From assembly GCA_945893075.1 (NCBI GenBank), contig CAMDDX010000013.1:1-45387 (forward strand): a stretch of DNA of 45,387 nucleotides, in the 5' to 3' direction. This document shows, one piece after another, positions 41,235 to 45,387 of the stretch (position 1 is the first letter of the stretch; every line of letters begins with the position of its first letter). The DNA comes from Planctomyces sp. SH-PL62. GTDB taxonomy: Bacteria > Planctomycetota > Planctomycetia > Planctomycetales > Planctomycetaceae. A program made the position numbers and the translations under genes. Under the pieces are notes generated by a model. The model worked only from the letters and a program-made list of their open reading frames with translations, made no database searches and was not told the origin of the DNA.

Positions 41235-41696
41235 ATGAACATCGTCCACTTTGTTCGGAGAAATTGGCGGTCAAAGTTGACCGTTGGTGCATTGGGAGTC
41301 GCGGTTGCACTCTCGTGCTCGATGTCATTTGCTCAAAGCCCCGGAGGCATGGGCCGCGGCGGGATGAGCTCGATGGGAATGGGCTCGATGGGCGGTGGTA
41401 TGTGCCGAGGGGGCGGCATGGGGCATGGCGGCCAACGAACGGGGCAGCAGAGCATGGGAATGTCGATGGGAATGATGAACATGGCGATGAACGGCCAGCG
41501 ATCCTCCGGTGTGCAATCTGGTTCGATCGGCCAGAGACAAATGATGCAAAATCGGCAAGCGGCTCAAGCGCAGATTGCTCAGTCACACTCGAAGTTGATG
41601 GCCTCTCGCCAACAAGCCAGGGAGGCTCACCAACGAAAAGCGCAATCAGGTGCCGCTACGACAACGACGAGGAGTGCGAACTCATTGACGCGATAA
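41235..41696 (+). CDS. Secreted Met/Gly-rich low-complexity protein
   Basis: A clear AAGGAG at 41221-41226 precedes the ATG by 8 bases. The 153-residue product has a signal peptide (LTVGALGVAVALSCSMSFAQ), then a Met/Gly-rich region (GGMGRGGMSSMGMGSMGGGM and MGMSMGMMNMAMNGQ), then a Gln/Ala-rich helix (QRQMMQNRQAAQAQIAQSHS). Methionine-rich exported proteins can bind Cu(I) or Ag(I), but no defined site is seen and one Cys-containing turn is all that is added. No family is recognised. The 262-base divergent gap upstream (40973-41234) probably carries its promoter. Confidence 0.7.
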   Translation: MNIVHFVRRNWRSKLTVGALGVAVALSCSMSFAQSPGGMGRGGMSSMGMGSMGGGMCRGGGMGHGGQRTGQQSMGMSMGMMNMAMNGQRSSGVQSGSIGQRQMMQNRQAAQAQIAQSHSKLMASRQQAREAHQRKAQSGAATTTTRSANSLTR

Positions 41697-41740
41697 ATGG
41701 GGGTCGCGGCGAAGCCTATTTGCGTTGAAGCGAAAAGGAG

Positions 41741-41804
41741 CCCGACGAATTCAAGGAGACGACGAATGCTTCGGTCCATTCGTCGTCTCCTTCGATTCGT
41801 CGGG
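41741..41804. repeat. Inverted repeat E19 (CCCGACGAAT family, copy 2)
   Basis: Arms 41741-41767 and 41778-41804 pair with one mismatch around a 10-base loop. The arms share GGAGACGACGAAT and CCCGACGA with E7 at 19701-19777. It lies between convergent genes, 44 bases past one stop and 20 bases past the other. Confidence 0.86.
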
Positions 41805-41824
41805 CTCTTTGTTCGCCGCCTCAT

Positions 41825-42901
41825 TCAACCGGAGAGCGATTCAGATTCGCCGATGGCGATGGTGCGTTGAATTTCATCGGTTTTGAATCCCAGCGCCATT
41901 GGTCGGACGACTCGCGGCAGCGCGGCGACGTCGTAGAGTTCGGTCACGACCCCTTCGACTCGCAACCAGTGAGCGACGTCGCCGCTGCGCAGGTCGATAA
42001 TCATCAAGCCGCAGCGGGCATCGGTGCCGCGCTTCGCGAGGTTCTCTTCCAGCGCGAGTCCGCCGAACGTCTTGTCGTGACGTGGGCGGGACAGTCCGAC
42101 GATGGCGAAGTCGCCGACAAAGGCGAGACCTCGCAAGTAGCCGGGGCAGAACGTCAGCGGCTCGAATTGACCTCCGTTGGGATCAACGCTGCCGAAGTGC
42201 CCGGTGCCGGAATCGTGCAGCCAGAGGCGACCGCGATACAGCCTTGGCGAGTGCGGCATCGAGAGACCGGACGCGATGACTCGGCCGCTGGGGATCTCCA
42301 ACACGACACCACCATCACGACGCCGATCGCGCCAGCCATCCACGACGTCGCTGGTACTGACGGCAGTGGCAAAGCGCGGATGTCCGTCGTCCAACGCCAG
42401 GCCGTTGAGATGGCAGCGGTCCTCGGCCGCCAACTTGCTGAGGAACGGCGGGCTCCAGAGCGGTGCGAAGCTGGCTCGTTCAGACAGCGTGGCGATGCAG
42501 CCGAAGGCCGTGGCGACAAACACCACACGGCCGGTGTGGTCGATCGCGATGTCATGCACATCAAGGTCACCGGTCGTGTGCCCGATCTTCGGAACATAAA
42601 GCCGATCGTGTTCTTGGTGGCGTTCGTCGGGACGCAGCAGATTCTCGAATCGCCAGATTTGGTACAGCGTGCTGAGCCACAGAGTCTGCCCATCGGCCCA
42701 CAGCCCCATCGCGCGGTTGAACGTCCGCTCGAAGACGGCGAGCCGGCCTTCGGGGCTGAGTCCCAACAGAAACAGCTTGCCCGATTGGTAAGTCGTAAAT
42801 GCGAGGCTGACACGTTGAGTGGCCAGCCAACTTGGGAAGTGCAGCGAGCCAGTGACTTCGACCCACGGTTCGGTTTTGGTATCAGTTGCCGCTGAGGTCA
42901 T
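41825..42901 (-). CDS. TIGR03032-family protein
   Basis: The 358-residue protein has the family's ordered blocks: GSLHFPSWLATQRVSLAFTT, YQSGKLFLLGLSPEGRLAVF, NRAMGLWADGQTLWLSTLYQ, DVHDIAIDHTGRVVFVATAF, HLNGLALDDGHPRFATAVST, LSMPHSPRLYRGRLWLHDSG and GYLRGLAFVGDFAIVGLSRP. It is predicted to form a beta-propeller. The role is unknown. The ATG shares one base with the stop codon (TAATG) of the upstream FG-GAP gene, and a GGAG lies just inside that gene, so the two are translationally coupled. Confidence 0.9.
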   Translation of the reverse strand: MTSAATDTKTEPWVEVTGSLHFPSWLATQRVSLAFTTYQSGKLFLLGLSPEGRLAVFERTFNRAMGLWADGQTLWLSTLYQIWRFENLLRPDERHQEHDRLYVPKIGHTTGDLDVHDIAIDHTGRVVFVATAFGCIATLSERASFAPLWSPPFLSKLAAEDRCHLNGLALDDGHPRFATAVSTSDVVDGWRDRRRDGGVVLEIPSGRVIASGLSMPHSPRLYRGRLWLHDSGTGHFGSVDPNGGQFEPLTFCPGYLRGLAFVGDFAIVGLSRPRHDKTFGGLALEENLAKRGTDARCGLMIIDLRSGDVAHWLRVEGVVTELYDVAALPRVVRPMALGFKTDEIQRTIAIGESESLSG

Positions 42902-45243
42902 TACCTACTCCGGGGAGTGCTGTGTTTGTCGTCGCGTGCGGAATCCAAATTCGGATTCTGGGTGAACAGCACACCCGCAAGGATCATTGCGCAAAGGTCG
43001 AATCGCAATCCAGTGCGAGCGACTGCTGCTGGAACGAAAAGCGGTGCGTCGATCTCTGGGCATTGCCGCCAGAAGGCGTCGATTGCGGATTGCTCATCGC
43101 CGGAGGCTTCTGGCTTCGGAGTTGCGGCCGGAACTCGCGGGGCATCCGTTCGTTTCGGGTCCGCCTTTGGTGAGTCTTTGCCATTCGACGCGCGGGGCGA
43201 TCGAGTACGCTGAAACATATTCATGTTCCACGGATCATTCCGCGGTGCGCCGTCGTCTCGCGAAGCAGGTGTTTCCGTGGTATCGCCGCGGTACTCGTTG
43301 ATGGCATCTTTGATGCCGATCACAAACTGCGCCAGCGGTGAGCGTTCGCCAACAGGGTAGCGAGTCGACAGCCAGAGCATTCGGCCACGGCCATCGCCCG
43401 AGTCGTCGTCGCGTTGGCCTCCGAAGTCGAGCACCGCGACGGTCGAGTAGGTGTTCCCGGCAACGGCCACGAGGGCCGCGGAACTGGTGGCCGTGAAGAC
43501 GAGGTTGTTGCCTGAGAGAATGTTCGACAGAGAAATGCCGGTCGTCGCGCTGAACGAACTGCTGAAGGAAGTCGAATTCAGCAACGTTGCGAAATTGGTG
43601 AAAGCCGAGTTGAAGCTCGCGCTGGACTGCGAACTGTTCCCCGCGATCGGAATGAAGAACTGGATGGGTTGCACCGCGGCGGCGGCCGCGAAGACCGAGA
43701 CGGTGTTCGAGCCTTGGCTGCTGACGAGCACTTGGAATTGGCCGCTGGCTTGCTGCACGATCACCAGCGAACTGGGCGAAATGAGTTGGCCGGATTGTGC
43801 TTGGAGTACCGCCGACACGATCAGGCGGTTGCCTTGAGGACTCAGCAAGTTGACCGTTCCGTCCGCATTGGCCACGACCACTTGGCCGTTCGGTAATGCG
43901 CGTGCGGCCACCAATTGGCTGCTGGTGAAGACGGTGCGAGCGGCGATGTTGAGATGGCTCAGGTCGAAACGCACCAGATTTCCGGTCGTTGTCACGGCGA
44001 AGCCGATGCCGGTGTCGATGCCGGTGCCGACGTTGGGTTGGAATGTGGGTGGTTGATCCACCGCGCCGCCGAGATTGAACAAGCGCTGTGGCTGTCGGTC
44101 ATCGAAGAAGCCTCCGCCCACGCCGGGCAACATCGTCATGGTACCGCTGCTGCCGTTGGTCACGGCCAAGTCGGGAATGAGATCGGCGTTGAGATTGCGC
44201 ACCGCCATGGCGATCGGGCCGGCTCCACCGGAATGCAGTCGCGGACCAGCATTGCCGATCCAAGTCCCGTCCGAAGCATACGAGCCGAATAACACGGAGA
44301 CGTCGTTGCTCCCTTTGTTGGCGACGAGCATGTCCGGGATCGAATCGCTGTTGAGATCGGCGACGGTGACGCTGGCCGGTGCGCTGCCGACGAAATACGT
44401 TCGCGGATCAGGCGCGAAGATCGGGACGCCATTCGTGATCGCGGTCGTGTGATAGACGATGACCGCGTTGCCGCCGGTGCTCACGACGATGGCGTCGGGA
44501 ATCGTCGCGCCGCGAGCCAGCAACGACCATTGCACGTCGCCCGGTGCCAGTTGCGAGGCGTTACCAAGCGTCGCGACGGTGTCGAATCCGGTGCCTCCGG
44601 AATTGGCGGCCTGAACCGTGACCATATTTCCCTGTTGATTGCCGACCAGCACGCCCGCTTGTCCGGAGCCAAACAGATCGGGCACGACCGACAGCGAGAC
44701 GCGATTGCCTCGAATCTGAAACGTACCGTCCCCTCGGCTGGCGAGGTGCAGCACGTCGCCGAAGCCGTTGCCGACGAGCAAATCCAACAGCCCATCGCTG
44801 CTGCCTGGAATCACGGACAAGCCGGTGGCCTGATCACCGACCGAGATTGTGAATGTGTGATCGAACGTGCCGTTGCCCGCTCCGGTGTAGATCCAGAGTT
44901 GCCCGGTGTCCTCCATTAAGACGGCCAAGTCGAGGTGAGTGTCGCGATTGAAGTCGCCGGCGACGACGGCACCGGGTTGGTTGTTAATGTCAAAGCCATC
45001 GCTGGTCGATGTCGTCAGGCTCAAGCTGGAATTATCGAAACCACCGCGGCCATTGTTGGACAGGACGCTGAAGGAATGCGTGCCCCGGTTGACCACGACG
45101 AGATCATTGAAGCCGTGGCCCGTGAAGTCGCCGGCCGCCAGGCTGACGGATTGCAGAAGGCTCGCGACCACGGGCGCGGGGCCGGTCGTGTCCAAGCCAA
45201 ACAGTCCATTGCCGGCGCGATAGCGCAAGCGGGTGCTGAACAC
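42901..45243 (-). CDS. FG-GAP/VCBS repeat surface protein, 5'-truncated by an IS
   Basis: About 780 residues are open. The repeats follow the FG-GAP/VCBS pattern: LAAGDFTGHGFNDLVVVNRG, VVAGDFNRDTHLDLAVLME, SVTVADLNSDSIPDMLVANK and AVRNLNADLIPDLAVTNGSS. Ca-binding DxNxD loops appear in several blades. A Ser/Ala-rich region, a charged Pro-rich part and a final hydrophobic helix (LCAMILAGVLF) make up the C-terminus. No signal peptide is present: the frame begins at the end of an ISAs1-like element, and the apparent GTG start at 45243 is IS sequence. The native N-terminus is lost. Confidence 0.78.
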   Translation of the reverse strand: MFSTRLRYRAGNGLFGLDTTGPAPVVASLLQSVSLAAGDFTGHGFNDLVVVNRGTHSFSVLSNNGRGGFDNSSLSLTTSTSDGFDINNQPGAVVAGDFNRDTHLDLAVLMEDTGQLWIYTGAGNGTFDHTFTISVGDQATGLSVIPGSSDGLLDLLVGNGFGDVLHLASRGDGTFQIRGNRVSLSVVPDLFGSGQAGVLVGNQQGNMVTVQAANSGGTGFDTVATLGNASQLAPGDVQWSLLARGATIPDAIVVSTGGNAVIVYHTTAITNGVPIFAPDPRTYFVGSAPASVTVADLNSDSIPDMLVANKGSNDVSVLFGSYASDGTWIGNAGPRLHSGGAGPIAMAVRNLNADLIPDLAVTNGSSGTMTMLPGVGGGFFDDRQPQRLFNLGGAVDQPPTFQPNVGTGIDTGIGFAVTTTGNLVRFDLSHLNIAARTVFTSSQLVAARALPNGQVVVANADGTVNLLSPQGNRLIVSAVLQAQSGQLISPSSLVIVQQASGQFQVLVSSQGSNTVSVFAAAAAVQPIQFFIPIAGNSSQSSASFNSAFTNFATLLNSTSFSSSFSATTGISLSNILSGNNLVFTATSSAALVAVAGNTYSTVAVLDFGGQRDDDSGDGRGRMLWLSTRYPVGERSPLAQFVIGIKDAINEYRGDTTETPASRDDGAPRNDPWNMNMFQRTRSPRASNGKDSPKADPKRTDAPRVPAATPKPEASGDEQSAIDAFWRQCPEIDAPLFVPAAVARTGLRFDLCAMILAGVLFTQNPNLDSARDDKHSTPRSR

Positions 45244-45387
45244 GGCCAGCGCGTATCAAAGTTGTTGACCTGTGAGGACTTCCGCGAGGAAGTCGTCGTT
45301 CCAGCCGGCGATTTGCATCTTGCCTCGCAGACTTTCTTTGAGCGGATGATGCTTGAGTCGCGTGATGGCAAAGCGTCGTAGCCAACT
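45241..45387 (-). mobile_element. ISAs1-family element, 3' end
   Basis: The minus-strand frame from the window edge to the TGA at 45256-45258 reads LRRFAITRLKHHPLKESLRG, then AGWNDDFLAEVLTGQQL. This resembles the C-terminus of ISAs1 (H-repeat-associated) transposases. The bases just beyond, CACGGCCAGCGCGTA on the plus strand from 45241, fit a CAGGG-type terminal repeat. The rest of the element lies outside the window. It abuts and truncates the FG-GAP gene. Confidence 0.7.

Noticed and set aside
41867..42895. 342-codon plus-strand open frame opposite the TIGR03032 gene
   Set aside because: Antisense to a family with many conserved blocks; no domain is recognisable.

Overview
The window looks like a GC-rich chromosome segment from a member of the Planctomycetota. 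The evidence is the gene content: a DUF1501/DUF1800 pair with a Tat signal, a PQQ-like propeller, a Ser/Thr kinase with a DLG motif fused to a LamG domain, a TIGR03032-type protein, an FG-GAP/VCBS protein, and many secreted proteins. I cannot place it below phylum level. Both edges carry transposase ends: IS66-like on the left and ISAs1-like on the right. Each insertion has cut into a neighbouring gene.

Layout. From 1 to 379: the IS66 end and the remains of a PIN-like gene. From 499 to 9938, all on the minus strand: an ABC ATPase and its membrane partner, a 4HBT thioesterase, a chorismate-lyase-like protein, a lone antitoxin, a HemN-like radical SAM protein, a ParE toxin and its antitoxin, a zinc-ribbon protein, a PQQ propeller and an iron alcohol dehydrogenase. 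From 10099 to 12049: two divergent histidine kinases. From 12114 to 13895: an M81 peptidase and a coiled-coil protein. From 13972 to 18545: an accessory island with two DUF433/PIN-like toxin-antitoxin pairs (one broken), an HTH remnant, an uncharacterised gene coupled to a PIN nuclease, and an AvaI/BsoBI-type restriction endonuclease with no methyltransferase in the window. From 18580 to 25636: a secreted glycosidase-like propeller, a Wza-type export lipoprotein coupled to a second lipoprotein, and a kinase-LamG gene broken by two frameshifts. From 25969 to 31602: DUF1501, DUF1800, an FAD oxidoreductase, a CAP protein and a glycosyltransferase. From 31697 to 35255: a ferrous iron transport operon (FeoA, FeoA, FeoB, a Cys-rich small protein, an unknown). 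From 35310 to 45240: two RNA-modification enzymes, a very large metallopeptidase-S9 fusion, a Met/Gly-rich secreted protein, a TIGR03032 protein and the truncated FG-GAP protein.

The most unusual feature is not a gene. About nineteen inverted-repeat elements are scattered through the window, most of them within 0-30 nt of a stop codon. Seven share one architecture: GTAG, a short palindrome, a spacer, the same palindrome again, CTAC. The interior sequence differs from copy to copy. Two of these seven lie in frame inside genes: in a loop of the M81 peptidase and in the signal peptide of the Wza-like protein. Two further elements, 22 kb apart, have nearly identical arms. This pattern suggests mobile, structure-defined elements that favour gene ends and can be tolerated as peptide insertions.

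No tRNA, rRNA, CRISPR array or replication origin was seen.
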